Part shown: positions 1 through 9,473 of the stretch, piece by piece
Layout: every line of letters begins with the position of its first letter
Position numbering within the stretch: position 1 is the stretch's first letter
Origin: Solimonas sp040066175
GTDB taxonomy: Bacteria; Pseudomonadota; Gammaproteobacteria; Nevskiales; Nevskiaceae
Assembly: GCF_040066175.1 (NCBI RefSeq)
Contig: NZ_JBEAAM010000020.1
Location: 6,891-70,890, forward strand
Direction: 5' to 3'
Length of the DNA stretch: 64,000 bases
Notes under the pieces: generated by a model
Told to the model about the DNA's origin: nothing
Database searches by the model: none
The model's input: only the letters and a program-made list of their open reading frames with translations
Program-made: the position numbers and the translations under genes

Positions 1-1
1 C

Positions 2-421
2 CTCGCCTTCCCGCCGGCTGCGGGCGCCATCGTCATCTTCGGCGCGGGCTACGGCTGGGAAGCGCTGGCGCGCGCCGCATGGCTTTATCGCTGCGATCTG
101 CATTACTGGGGCGACATCGACACCCACGGATTCGCCATCCTCGACCAACTGCGCGGCTACTTTCCCAGCGTGGCCTCTTTCCTCATGGACCGGGAGACGC
201 TCGTTGCCCACCGCCAGCACTGGGGCGAGGAGCCCGACCCAGCGCGCCACGACCTGGCGCGTCTCACGCCCGCGGAGGCCGCCGTCTATGACGACCTTCG
301 GTTCGATCGCCTCCAGCCCTGGCTGCGTCTGGAGCAAGAGCGGGTGGGATTTGGCTGGCTGTGCGAGCGGCTGGCGGGAATCCTCTCGGAAGCCCACGTA
401 GATCCGCCTCCTGACTCGTAA
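2..421 (+). CDS. jetD: Wadjet system nuclease subunit JetD, C-terminal part (5' truncated by window edge)
   Basis: The frame is open from the first bases of the window and ends at TAA 419-421, giving 139 C-terminal residues. They match the TOPRIM-like C-terminal domain (DUF2220) of JetD: the segment YWGDIDTHGFAIL with its acidic metal-binding residues, then LMDRETL, HRQHWGEE, RLTPAEAAVYDDL and RLEQERVGFGWL. In Wadjet systems JetD is the nuclease that cuts circular plasmid DNA engaged by the JetABC condensin-like complex. JetA, JetB and JetC would be expected upstream, outside the window. The C-terminus looks intact, with no frameshift or premature stop in the visible part. The family assignment rests on remembered motifs; the completeness of the system cannot be seen. 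Confidence 0.85.
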   Translation, partial: LAFPPAAGAIVIFGAGYGWEALARAAWLYRCDLHYWGDIDTHGFAILDQLRGYFPSVASFLMDRETLVAHRQHWGEEPDPARHDLARLTPAEAAVYDDLRFDRLQPWLRLEQERVGFGWLCERLAGILSEAHVDPPPDS

Positions 422-468
422 GCTCGGGAGGCTGGTCACTGCATGGTCAGCCACCCACCGCCCATAAC

Positions 469-498
469 AAAACCCCAACCGCTCCCGGTTGGGGTTTT
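469..498. terminator. Bidirectional rho-independent terminator
   Basis: A perfect 12-bp stem (AAAACCCCAACC / GGTTGGGGTTTT) with a 6-nt loop lies between the convergent jetD end and the SRPBCC gene end. The stem starts with A residues and ends with T residues, so it can work on both strands. Confidence 0.9.
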
Positions 499-554
499 TC
501 TTGCTGATCGCGCCGATCCCCTCGCGCTGTTGGGGGCATGCGGAAGCCGGCGGA

Positions 555-1577
555 CTACTTGATCGGCCAGTTGATCCGCGTGATCCGTTCGGCTGCGGGT
601 GTAGTGCCGGGGTCGGAGACGTATTCCTCCCAGGAGTCGCCGTTGTCCTCGAAGCCGGCGACGGTGCGCCACGCGGTCAGTGCGCCGTATGTGGTTTCCA
701 TCGTCGCGTAAGGTCCGACGTGGGTGACGCGCAGGATATCGCCGGCGTAGCTGCGGCCGGACTGGATGCCGGATTCGGGTGCGCCGGGCGGGTCGTCGCG
801 ATCGACCATCAGCGCGGCGTCGAAGCGCCAGTTCCGCGTTTCTTCGTTGAATGCGCGGGTGATGGCGATCGGTGGCGCGACCTGTTTCAGACCATGGGCG
901 GCCAGATGCGCGGACAGCTTGGCGTAGGCCGCGTTGAGCAGTCCGGCGGCCTCGTCGATCGGTGCCGCCGCCGACACATACACGATCGGCTGCGCCTGGA
1001 CACGCAGCACCTCGGCGCGGATCGCGGACAGGTCGTCCCTGGGCAGATTCTCGACCAGCGTCTTGAGCTCGGCGAGTCCGCGTTCGTAGTCCGGGCCGAG
1101 CATGCGGTCCAGCATCAGTCCGAAATAGCGCGCGAGCAGATCGCCTTTGAACGTGCTGTCGTAGCTCCAGGTGATGCGCGTGCCCTCGCCTTCCGGCCGC
1201 AGCGTGTACACGGCGAGGTTGTCGCTGTCGAAGCCCTCGAACACCAGCTTGACCACGATGCGCTCGAACGGCACCGCTTCGAGGATCTCCTGGCTGCCGG
1301 CGCCAACCGATGGGTCTTCGCTGCGCCAGCTCTGCTTGGCACCCGGTCCGACCAGCGGTCCTTCGACGGTGTAGGTCGTGCGCGGATCGAGTGCCGCCCA
1401 CGGCGACCACTTGTTGAATTGCTTGAAACCGTTGAGCACGGTGAACACCGTCGCCGGCTTCGCGTCGATCACGATCGAGCGTTCCACATGCGCCTGGTCC
1501 GGCAGGACCAGGCCGACGGCGACGGCCCCGACGATCAGCACGACGATGGCGATCAACAGCCACTTGAGCAGACGCAC
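555..1577 (-). CDS. SRPBCC-family protein with GyrI-like C-terminal domain, membrane anchored
   Basis: The GTG at 1577 is chosen because GGGGGAAG lies just upstream and the product then begins VRLLKWLLIAIVVLIVG, a single N-terminal membrane helix; the open frame further upstream encodes unlikely Arg-rich sequence. The product is 340 residues. Residues about 25-170 look like a START/SRPBCC ligand-binding fold (ERSIVIDAKPATVFTVLNGF, FKQFNKWSPWAALD). The remainder resembles GyrI/AraC-effector-type domains, with THVGPYATMETTYGAL near the end. Such two-domain proteins are thought to bind small hydrophobic ligands; no enzymatic activity can be assigned. It converges with jetD across a strong terminator. 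Confidence 0.75.
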   Translation of the reverse strand: MRLLKWLLIAIVVLIVGAVAVGLVLPDQAHVERSIVIDAKPATVFTVLNGFKQFNKWSPWAALDPRTTYTVEGPLVGPGAKQSWRSEDPSVGAGSQEILEAVPFERIVVKLVFEGFDSDNLAVYTLRPEGEGTRITWSYDSTFKGDLLARYFGLMLDRMLGPDYERGLAELKTLVENLPRDDLSAIRAEVLRVQAQPIVYVSAAAPIDEAAGLLNAAYAKLSAHLAAHGLKQVAPPIAITRAFNEETRNWRFDAALMVDRDDPPGAPESGIQSGRSYAGDILRVTHVGPYATMETTYGALTAWRTVAGFEDNGDSWEEYVSDPGTTPAAERITRINWPIK

Positions 1578-1651
1578 GTCACTTCCCCCGGTTCTTCGTG
1601 ATGTCCTGCGTGCGGGCACCTTAGCGATGCGGCAGTCGCGACTCAAGTCGA

Positions 1652-3334
1652 TCAGATCCGTGAGGCCCCGAGCTGGACATCGGCATGCGCCCAGGCGCGC
1701 TCGAAACGGCGCTGCACCTGCTCGGCATCGGCGTCACGGCCCTGGCGGCGCAGGCTCTGCGCGAGTCCGAACAGCGACCAGCCGTTGTCCGGATGGCGGC
1801 GCAGGTCCTCGCGATAGATGCGTTCCGCGTCCGCGGCACGGCCGTCCTGCAGCAGCGCCTCGCCCAGCGTCGCGCGCAGCGGTGCGTGCCACAGTGGCGG
1901 CTCGAAGTAGGCTGTGGCGTCCTCGAGTGCGACGCCGGCTTCGAGTGCGGCGATCGCAGCGGCGTGGTCGCCGTCGGCCAGGGCCACGGTGCCGGCAAGC
2001 AGCCGTTCGGCGATCTTGAGCGTCGCCGACAGGGGGTGTTGTGGACCGACCATCAGACTGTCGAAGGCCGGGTCGGCGGCGGCGCGCGCGAGCGCTTCGA
2101 GATGCGCCTGCGCCGTGTCCGGCAGACCGGTGCGCGCCGCCGCCATGCCGCGCGCGAAATGCCAGATCGCGATCGGGTAGCGCAGATCCTCCGGCGGCAC
2201 CGGCGTGGCCATGATCTCGTCCCAGCGTCCGAACTGGACCCTGGCCTTGAGTGGCGTCACCCAGTAGTCCTGCAGGACGGCGAGTTCCGGCGTGCGGATC
2301 AGATCGGGGATCCACGCCCGCTTCGCCGTCTCCTCGGCCGCGGCCAGCGCCGTCGCGCTCGCGCCCTGCATCGATGCCGCCCACCACAGGAAATGGTGGT
2401 TGTGCGGCACGTAGCCGAGTGGATAGACGCCGGGCGCGGGGCGGCAGACCGCCAGATAGGCGTCGTCCGCCGCGATCGCCTTGCGGTTGGCGGTGACCGC
2501 GTCGTGGTAACGGCCGACGCGGGTATAGATGTGCGCCGGCATGTGCACCAGGTGCCCGGCGCCGGGCAGCAGGTCGCGCAGGCGATCGGCGGCTTCGGCG
2601 CCGCGCTGCGGGTCGGTCGAGGCCTCCACCGCGTGCACGTACAGGTGCAAGGCGCCGGGATGGCGCGGATCGCGGGCGATCACCGATTCCAGCGTGGCGA
2701 CGATCTCCGCCGTCGCGCCCTTGGGCAGGCCGTCGCGGTCGTAGTAGTCCCAGGGCTGCAGGTCCATCAGTGCTTCGGCGTGCAGCGTCGCGGCGTCCAG
2801 ATCGTCCGGGAAGCGTGCGACCAGCAGCGCCGTCGCTTCCGCCCAGGCGCGGTCGAGGGCACTGCGGTCGGCGTCGGCATCGGGCGCGTAGCGCTGCGCG
2901 AGTGCTTCGATATAGGCACGTTCCCGTGCGGACACCTTGTCGGCCAGCCGGAGCGCGTTCTGCACGCGCGCCCAGGCCCTGGGCACGTCGCCGGGTTCCA
3001 TCGTCGCGTTCACGTGCGGGCCGAGCACCAGTGCGGCACCCCACCAGCACATCGCGCAGTCCGGATCGGCGCGGACCCCCATCAGGAAAGAGCGTGCGGC
3101 CGCATCGTGGTTGAAGCCCCAGGTCAGCACCATGCCCTGGTCGAACCAGCGCTGCGCCTCGGCGGTGGCGGTGATCGGATAGTGGAAGCCGCCGAGGCCG
3201 TCGAGCAGCACCGCGCCGGGAATCGAACCGTCCGGCACGGTGTCGGGTTGGGTTCTGGGTTGCAGCAGATACCACAGCAGGCCGGCGACGAGGCACGACA
3301 CCGCCAGCAGACCGACCGCGCGCCGACCGTCCAT
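1652..3334 (-). CDS. Tetratricopeptide-repeat protein with N-terminal membrane anchor
   Basis: The 560-residue product begins with a signal-anchor helix (residues 6-22), so most of it should lie in the periplasm. It contains TPR-like helical pairs rich in Ala and Arg, with a clear repeat near the C-terminus (LGEALLQDGRAADAERIYREDLRRHPDN). The segment DPDCAMCWWGAALVLGPHVN (C93 and C96) is a hallmark of a family of TPR proteins of about 550 residues. The CxxC could bind metal or form a disulfide; this is not established. It is transcribed divergently from the copper-type unit starting at 3436, about 100 bp away, which suggests but does not prove a shared role. Confidence 0.72.
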   Translation of the reverse strand: MDGRRAVGLLAVSCLVAGLLWYLLQPRTQPDTVPDGSIPGAVLLDGLGGFHYPITATAEAQRWFDQGMVLTWGFNHDAAARSFLMGVRADPDCAMCWWGAALVLGPHVNATMEPGDVPRAWARVQNALRLADKVSARERAYIEALAQRYAPDADADRSALDRAWAEATALLVARFPDDLDAATLHAEALMDLQPWDYYDRDGLPKGATAEIVATLESVIARDPRHPGALHLYVHAVEASTDPQRGAEAADRLRDLLPGAGHLVHMPAHIYTRVGRYHDAVTANRKAIAADDAYLAVCRPAPGVYPLGYVPHNHHFLWWAASMQGASATALAAAEETAKRAWIPDLIRTPELAVLQDYWVTPLKARVQFGRWDEIMATPVPPEDLRYPIAIWHFARGMAAARTGLPDTAQAHLEALARAAADPAFDSLMVGPQHPLSATLKIAERLLAGTVALADGDHAAAIAALEAGVALEDATAYFEPPLWHAPLRATLGEALLQDGRAADAERIYREDLRRHPDNGWSLFGLAQSLRRQGRDADAEQVQRRFERAWAHADVQLGASRI

Positions 3335-3435
3335 GGAATGTCTCCGCAGAGGCGGATTCTCTTACTCCGAAGCGCGGCCGGCCGCAAGCCGTGCGGCAAA
3401 TTGAACTTCGGTGGGCTGCGGCGTCTAATGCCGGC

Positions 3436-3828
3436 ATGCGCCGTCCCGCGTCCGCGATTTTCATGTTGCTGTTGGCGTGCTGCCTCGCCGTGCAGCCGTC
3501 TGCCGTGGCCGGCGCCTGCGCGCATCGCCCGCCGGTGCAGTCCGGTGAAACCGCGCCGGTGCATCAGGCCCATCAGCATCATCAGGCGACGGGCGGTGCG
3601 GTGGATTCCGGCGCCGCGGCAGGGGCTGCGACGGTGACCGATCCCGGCTGTCATTGCGGCTGTCCCTGCAGCGACGGCGGCTGCTTCTACGCCGCACCGG
3701 CGCTGCCGTTGGCCACGGCGGCCGACACCCTCGTGTCACGGGGGACGGGCGGCCACGCCGCCGAACGCGTCGTGCGCCGGCGCCCGGCACACGCGATTGA
3801 CCTGCTCCGACCTCCCCGCGCCGCCTGA
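3436..3828 (+). CDS. Small exported Cys/His-rich protein, putative copper-binding peptide
   Basis: The 130-residue product starts at ATG 3436, which begins a good Sec signal peptide (basic MRRP, hydrophobic IFMLLLACCLAV, AVAGA cleavage region). The mature part has a His cluster (HQAHQHHQ, residues 43-50) and a Cys cluster CHCGCPC (C72, C74, C76, C78, plus C83). I do not recognise a named family. The gene leads a plus-strand group with a TolC-like lipoprotein and a multicopper oxidase, so periplasmic copper binding or sensing is the simplest reading. Such small proteins are often missed or called hypothetical. Confidence 0.6.
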   Translation: MRRPASAIFMLLLACCLAVQPSAVAGACAHRPPVQSGETAPVHQAHQHHQATGGAVDSGAAAGAATVTDPGCHCGCPCSDGGCFYAAPALPLATAADTLVSRGTGGHAAERVVRRRPAHAIDLLRPPRAA

Positions 3829-3908
3829 GTCGGTGGCTGCCGTGCGCAGCCGCGTCTGTCGTCGCGCGTCGCGCGACCTTCCACTCACGGCTTCCGGGAG
3901 GTGTCGAG

Positions 3909-5345
3909 GTGTCCCGAATTCGTTCTGTCGTTTTCTCCGTGTCGTGCGCGGCGCTGGGCGCCTGCGCCGGCCTGCCGCCCGATCATGGCCGCGGCGAGGT
4001 CGCGCGGCTGGTGGGCGCGCGCGGTGTCGATCTGCCGGTCACGGCCGATGCGCGCGCCGACACCGAGGCCGCGCTCCAGTCCCCGCTGACGGTCGCTGCC
4101 GCGGTACAGCTGGCGCTGATCAACAATCCCCAGCTGCGCATCGAACTGGCGCGCCTGGGCTTCGCCGCGGCTGAGGTCTATGAGGCCGCCCGCCTCGCCA
4201 ACCCGGTGCTGTCGGCTGCGCGGCTGGCGTCCGCCGACGGCGCGCCGCATGCACAGCTGACGCTGGGGCTTGCCTTCGACTTCGTCCACCTGCTGTTCCT
4301 GCCGGCACGGCGCCGTTTCGCGGAAGCCGGCTACGAAGCCGCACGGCTCGACGCCGCCGCGGCGATCTACGACCTCGCCACCGAGGTCGAGTCGGCGTGG
4401 TACCGGACCGCCGGCGCGGAACAGCGGGCGCAGCTGCGCGAGCGGATCGCGCAGGCGGCGACGGCGTCGGCGGATCTCGCGCAACGCTATGTCGATGCCG
4501 GCAACCTGGGCCGGCGCGCGCTGGCGGCCGAGAGGGCGGCGGCGAGCCAGGCCAGCCTGGCGGCGCTCGCCGCGCGTGCCCAGGCGGTCGAGGAGCGCGC
4601 GACGCTCAATCGCCTGATGGGACTCGATGCCGGACAGAACCGCTGGACGCTCGCGGGACCGCTGGCAGAGCCGTTGCCGCAGGACGACGGGCTGGAAGTC
4701 TTGCTGCCGATGGCCCGCGACAACCGCCTCGATGTCGCGGCACTGAGGCGCCGTGCGCAGCTGCTCGCCGACCGCCATGGCCTGGTCCGCCGTACCCGGC
4801 TGGTCGGGGGAATCGAGCTGGGGGTCGAGCGCGAACGCGATTTCGATGGCGCGCTCAGCGCCGGTCCGACGCTGTCGCTGGAACTGCCGCTGTTCAACTG
4901 GGGCGGCGGGCGCACCGCCGCTGCGCAGGCCGCGCTGGATCTCGCCGAAGCGGAACTCGATGCGCGGATGCTGGACGTCGCCAACGCCGTCCAGCTCGGT
5001 GTCGCCCGCGTCGCGGCGGCGCGCGCGCAGGCGCTGGAGCACCGGGACACGCTGATTCCCCAGCGCGAGGCCGTCGTCGCGCAGATGCAGCTCGAACACA
5101 ACTACATGCTGGCGGGCGTGTTCGATCTACTGCTGGCCCGGCAGCAGGCGTACGACGCCTATGCCGGCTACATCGACGCCGTGCGCGACTACTGGGTCGC
5201 GCGCGCGCAGCTGGCGCGTGCCGTCGGCCACAGCCTGCCGAGCAGCGCGCAGACGGCCCAGCCGATCGATACGCCGCCGCCGGCGCTGCCGCAGGCAGAC
5301 GAGGCCGATCACGGCCGGCATCCGCACCACGGAGGACACCACTGA
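3909..5345 (+). CDS. TolC-family outer-membrane efflux lipoprotein
   Basis: GTG 3909 follows GGGAGG with suitable spacing. The 478-residue product has a lipoprotein signal ending LGAC (C19). The body has the two-repeat helical pattern of outer-membrane efflux proteins: repeat one begins near LTVAAAVQLALINNPQLRIELA, repeat two near LPMARDNRLDVAALRRRAQ, and the equatorial/barrel region includes TLSLELPLFNWGGGRTAAAQ. This is the CusC/TolC family, which forms the outer-membrane duct for efflux. The C-terminus is unusual: it ends in a His-rich tail (DHGRHPHHGGHH). Its stop overlaps the start of the multicopper oxidase (TGATG), implying translational coupling. No RND or fusion-protein gene lies in this operon. 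Confidence 0.85.
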   Translation: MSRIRSVVFSVSCAALGACAGLPPDHGRGEVARLVGARGVDLPVTADARADTEAALQSPLTVAAAVQLALINNPQLRIELARLGFAAAEVYEAARLANPVLSAARLASADGAPHAQLTLGLAFDFVHLLFLPARRRFAEAGYEAARLDAAAAIYDLATEVESAWYRTAGAEQRAQLRERIAQAATASADLAQRYVDAGNLGRRALAAERAAASQASLAALAARAQAVEERATLNRLMGLDAGQNRWTLAGPLAEPLPQDDGLEVLLPMARDNRLDVAALRRRAQLLADRHGLVRRTRLVGGIELGVERERDFDGALSAGPTLSLELPLFNWGGGRTAAAQAALDLAEAELDARMLDVANAVQLGVARVAAARAQALEHRDTLIPQREAVVAQMQLEHNYMLAGVFDLLLARQQAYDAYAGYIDAVRDYWVARAQLARAVGHSLPSSAQTAQPIDTPPPALPQADEADHGRHPHHGGHH

Positions 5346-6721
5346 TGCTTTCCCGACGCAATCTGCTCCAGGCGCTGACGCTCAGCGGCGCCGGCCTGCT
5401 CGCCGGCGCACCGCGTCGCGCGCGCGCCCAGCACGGCGGCCACACGCCGACCGCAGCCGCTTCCGGCGCAGGCCCCGTCTATCAGCCGGTGCGCACGCTC
5501 AACGGCTGGACCCTGCCCCATCGCATGAAGGATGGCGTCAAGGAGTTCCACCTGGTCGCCGAGGAGATCGAACACGAGTTCGCGCCCGGCTGCCGCGCCA
5601 GGTGCTGGGGCTACAACGGCACGACGCCGGGCCCGACCATCGAGGCGGTCGAGGGCGACCGCGTGCGCATCTACGTGACCAACCGGCTCGGCGAATGGAC
5701 CAGCGTGCACTGGCACGGCATCGACCTGCCGTCCGGCTACGACGGTGTCGGCGGGCTCAACCAGCCGCACATCAAGCCCGGCGAGACCTACGTCTATGAG
5801 TTCACGCTGCGCCAGCACGGCACGCACATGTACCACCCGCACGCCGACGAGATGACGCAGCTCGCCTTCGGCATGATGGGCCTGTTCGTCATCCATCCGC
5901 GGGATGGCGAGGAGGTACGCATCGACCGCGACTATGCCTTCCTGCTGCACAACTGGGCGCTGCATCCGGGCACCTACCGCCCGGATCCGTCGATCATGCA
6001 GGAGTTCGACCTGTGGACCTTCAACAGCAAGGTCTTCCCCGCGATCGAGCACCTGGTGATGCGCACCGGCGAACGCCTGCGCCTCCGCATCGGCAACCTG
6101 TCGATGTGGAATCACCCGATCCACCTGCACAGCAACCCGTTCTGGGTCACCGGCAGCGACGGCGGACGCTGGCCGCAGTCGCAGTGGCGCCGCGAAGTCA
6201 CCGAGATCATCGGCGTCGGCCAGATGCGCGACATCGAGTTCGTCGCGACCGAACCCGGCGACTGGGCGCTGCACTGCCACATGTCGCACCACACGATGGG
6301 GCCGATGGGACACGGTCTGCCCAATCCCGTCGGCGTGGATCAGAGCGGGCTGGAGTCGCAGATCCGCGCGCTGCTGCCGGGCTACATGGCCATGGGCGCG
6401 AACGGCATGGCCGAGCATGGACAGCACGTCGCGATGGGCATGCCGGGGCCGGACAACACGCTGCCGATGATGGCCGGAGAAGGTCCGTTCGGTCCGCTCG
6501 AGATGGGCGGCATGTTCACGATCGTCAAGGTGCGCGACGACCAGAAGCCCGGCGACTACACCGATCCCGGCTGGTACCGTTCTCCGGAAGGGCGACGCGC
6601 GCGCCGCGTCAGCAGCGACCCCGATTTCGGCAGTCCGCCGCGCCGCCATCCCTACGGCACCGGCCGCGTGGACCGCGCGCCTCCGGTCGCGCCGGCCGAT
6701 CACGCGCATCACGGCGGCTGA
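5345..6721 (+). CDS. Tat-exported multicopper oxidase
   Basis: ATG 5345 overlaps the TolC stop. The 458-residue product has a twin-arginine signal (SRRNLLQ) and a cleavage region near RARAQH. The copper ligands are visible: HWHG (122-125), HGTHMYHPH (158-166), HPIHLH (257-262) and HCHMSHHTM (310-318, with C311 the type-1 copper Cys), so all four copper motifs are present. Multicopper oxidases of this type oxidise Cu(I) in the periplasm or act on phenols. It is smaller than CopA (about 600) and lacks long Met-rich repeats, although Met residues are frequent in the last third. The protein has His-rich ends (HGGH after the signal, DHAHHGG at the C-terminus). A role in copper tolerance is inferred from the neighbours. 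Confidence 0.88.
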   Translation: MLSRRNLLQALTLSGAGLLAGAPRRARAQHGGHTPTAAASGAGPVYQPVRTLNGWTLPHRMKDGVKEFHLVAEEIEHEFAPGCRARCWGYNGTTPGPTIEAVEGDRVRIYVTNRLGEWTSVHWHGIDLPSGYDGVGGLNQPHIKPGETYVYEFTLRQHGTHMYHPHADEMTQLAFGMMGLFVIHPRDGEEVRIDRDYAFLLHNWALHPGTYRPDPSIMQEFDLWTFNSKVFPAIEHLVMRTGERLRLRIGNLSMWNHPIHLHSNPFWVTGSDGGRWPQSQWRREVTEIIGVGQMRDIEFVATEPGDWALHCHMSHHTMGPMGHGLPNPVGVDQSGLESQIRALLPGYMAMGANGMAEHGQHVAMGMPGPDNTLPMMAGEGPFGPLEMGGMFTIVKVRDDQKPGDYTDPGWYRSPEGRRARRVSSDPDFGSPPRRHPYGTGRVDRAPPVAPADHAHHGG

Positions 6722-6734
6722 GCGGCGCAAAGCA

Positions 6735-6766
6735 GAAGGGGGCATCGCTCGCGCGACGCCCCCTTC
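6735..6766. terminator. Terminator hairpin between convergent genes
   Basis: A 9-bp GC-rich stem (GAAGGGGGC / GCCCCCTTC) with a 14-nt loop lies between the multicopper oxidase and the isocitrate lyase gene. No long T-run follows, so its strength as an intrinsic terminator is uncertain. Confidence 0.6.
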
Positions 6767-6820
6767 GGACTGCTCATTCCACCCTCACCCGCACCGGCGT
6801 GACGGTGGCCGACTTTGGCT

Positions 6821-8128
6821 TCAGTGGAACTGTTCCTCTTCCGTCGAGCCGGTCAGCGCCTTGACCGAGGAGCTGCCGCCCTGGATCACGGTGGTGACGT
6901 CGTCGAAGTAGCCGGCGCCGACTTCCTGCTGGTGCGACACGAAGGTGTAACCCTGCTCGCGCGCCTTGAACTCCGGCTCCTGCACCATGTTCACGTAGTG
7001 CTTCATGCCTTCGCCGCGCGCGTAGTTGTACGCGAACTGGAAGGTGTTGAACCAGTTGATGTGGATGCCCGCCAGCGTGATGAACTGGTACTTGTAGCCC
7101 AGCGCGGACAGCTCGTCCTGGAACTTGGCGATGGTCTTGTCGTCCAGGTTCTTCTTCCAGTTGAACGACGGCGAGCAGTTGTACGACAGCAGCTTGCCGG
7201 GGCAGGCCTTGTGCACGGCCTGCGCGAACTCGCGGGCGAAGCCCAGGTCCGGCGTGCCGGTCTCGCACCACACCAGATCCGCGTACGGTGCGTAGGCGAC
7301 CCCGCGCGAGATCGCCTGTTCGAGGCCGTTCTTCACGCGGTAGAAGCCTTCCTGGGTGCGCTCGCCGGTGAGGAAAGGCTTGTCGTTCGGGTGATAGTCG
7401 GAGGTCAGCAGGTTGGACGCTTCCGCGTCGGTGCGCGCGAGCACGATGGTCGGCACGCCCATGACGTCGGCGGCGAAGCGCGCGGCGATCAGCTTTTCGA
7501 TCGCCTCCTGCGTCGGCACCAGCACCTTGCCGCCCATGTGGCCGCACTTCTTCACGGCCGCGAGCTGGTCTTCGAAGTGCACACCGGCGGCACCGGCGGC
7601 GATCATGTTCTTCATCAGCTCGAAGGCGTTGAGCACGCCGCCGAAACCGGCTTCCGCGTCGGCGACGATCGGCAGGAAGTAGTCGATGTAGTCCTTGTCG
7701 CCGGGGCCGACGCCGCGCGACCACTGGATCTCGTCGGCGCGCTTGAAGGTGTTGTTGATGCGACGGACCATCGTCGGCACCGAGTCATACGCATACAGCG
7801 ACTGGTCCGGGTACATGGTCTCGGAGGTGTTGCCGTCGGCGGCGACCTGCCAGCCCGACAGATACACGGCCTCGAGGCCAGCCTTGGCCTGCTGCATCGC
7901 CTGGCCGGCGGTGATCGCACCAAAGGCATTGACGTAGCCCTTCTTGGCGCCGCCGTTGACCAGCTTCCAGAGCTTCTCGGCGCCACGCTTGGCGAGCGTG
8001 TACTCGACCTGCACGCTGCCGCGCAGGCGGACGACGTCGGCCGCGGAGTAACCGCGCTTGACGTTCTTCCAGCGGGGGTTGGTCGCCCAGTCCTGTTCCA
8101 GGGCCTTGATTTGCTCGTCGCGAGTCAT
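6821..8128 (-). CDS. aceA: Isocitrate lyase
   Basis: The 435-residue product is the glyoxylate-cycle enzyme that splits isocitrate into glyoxylate and succinate, in the cytoplasm. The catalytic loop KKCGHMGGKVLVPT is intact with the nucleophilic Cys at residue 195, and the length matches the E. coli type (434). Other family segments include VYLSGWQVAAD, YPDQSLY and ARTDAEAS. ATG 8128 is preceded by an AGAGGA Shine-Dalgarno. No malate synthase gene is adjacent. A TATAAT-bearing promoter lies about 125 bp upstream, giving a leader of roughly 115 nt. Confidence 0.97.
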   Translation of the reverse strand: MTRDEQIKALEQDWATNPRWKNVKRGYSAADVVRLRGSVQVEYTLAKRGAEKLWKLVNGGAKKGYVNAFGAITAGQAMQQAKAGLEAVYLSGWQVAADGNTSETMYPDQSLYAYDSVPTMVRRINNTFKRADEIQWSRGVGPGDKDYIDYFLPIVADAEAGFGGVLNAFELMKNMIAAGAAGVHFEDQLAAVKKCGHMGGKVLVPTQEAIEKLIAARFAADVMGVPTIVLARTDAEASNLLTSDYHPNDKPFLTGERTQEGFYRVKNGLEQAISRGVAYAPYADLVWCETGTPDLGFAREFAQAVHKACPGKLLSYNCSPSFNWKKNLDDKTIAKFQDELSALGYKYQFITLAGIHINWFNTFQFAYNYARGEGMKHYVNMVQEPEFKAREQGYTFVSHQQEVGAGYFDDVTTVIQGGSSSVKALTGSTEEEQFH

Positions 8129-8252
8129 GTGCAGCAGTCCTCTCGGGGTGAAAGAAACCGATCGCGGCCTCTATCCAAACGAGGCCTTGCGGCGACCGAC
8201 CGAGCGTTCAGGCTGAACGGCGGACCGGGGGGTGCCGCTTTTAGGGGGCGCG

Positions 8253-8283
8253 ATTATAGCGGCAATCATTTTGCGCTGCACAA
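8253..8283 (-). promoter_or_regulatory. Candidate sigma70 promoter of aceA
   Basis: On the minus strand there is a perfect TATAAT at 8258-8253 and a weak -35 (TTGTGC, 8283-8278) 19 bp upstream. It points toward aceA. The -10 is strong; the -35 and spacing are suboptimal, which suggests activator help. Confidence 0.5.
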
Positions 8284-8306
8284 GGAATTGCCGGGGTCTG
8301 CGCGCC

Positions 8307-8648
8307 TCACTCCGCAGCGGGCTTGGACCCGGTGTCACCGTCGCCGGCACGGGCCGCGCGCACGCGCCGGTCCTGCATCGCCTGCAGTTCTTCCGGTGAC
8401 AGTGCGCCATCGCCGTCGGTGTCGATCTCGTCGAAGTGGCGCAGCAGCGACGTCGGCAGTCCGGCTGCCTCGATCTCCGCTCGGCTCAGCGAGCGGCTTT
8501 GATCGCGGTCCGCGTCGCGGAACTGCTGTTCCCGTTTCTGCCGCAGCCGCTCGCGGCGCTGTTCGACCGCAGCATCGCTCGCGGCGTGAACCGGTGGCGC
8601 CGGCAGCGCCGCCAAAACTGGCAGAATGATTGCAATCAGACGTTTCAT
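8307..8648 (-). CDS. Small exported EF-hand protein
   Basis: ATG 8648 begins a Sec signal peptide (MKRLIAIILPVLAALPAPPVHA), giving 113 residues. Two calcium-binding loops are visible: DADRDQSRSLSRAEIE and the canonical DTDGDGALSPEEL. The rest is charged and probably helical. Such small calmodulin-like periplasmic proteins are common in proteobacteria and are expected to bind calcium; no partner is known from context. The first loop is degenerate in its middle positions, the second is complete. It is transcribed divergently from the ABC transporter ATPase gene. Confidence 0.75.
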   Translation of the reverse strand: MKRLIAIILPVLAALPAPPVHAASDAAVEQRRERLRQKREQQFRDADRDQSRSLSRAEIEAAGLPTSLLRHFDEIDTDGDGALSPEELQAMQDRRVRAARAGDGDTGSKPAAE

Positions 8649-8747
8649 CGGATGGGCTCGGCGGCCGCCGAACCCATCGTCTGGGTCGCGATGGGCTTGG
8701 CCGGCCCGGCCCATGCTACGCCAACCCACTCGTCCCGTAGTCAGCGC

Positions 8748-9472
<725 letters not shown>

Positions 9473-9473
<1 letters not shown>

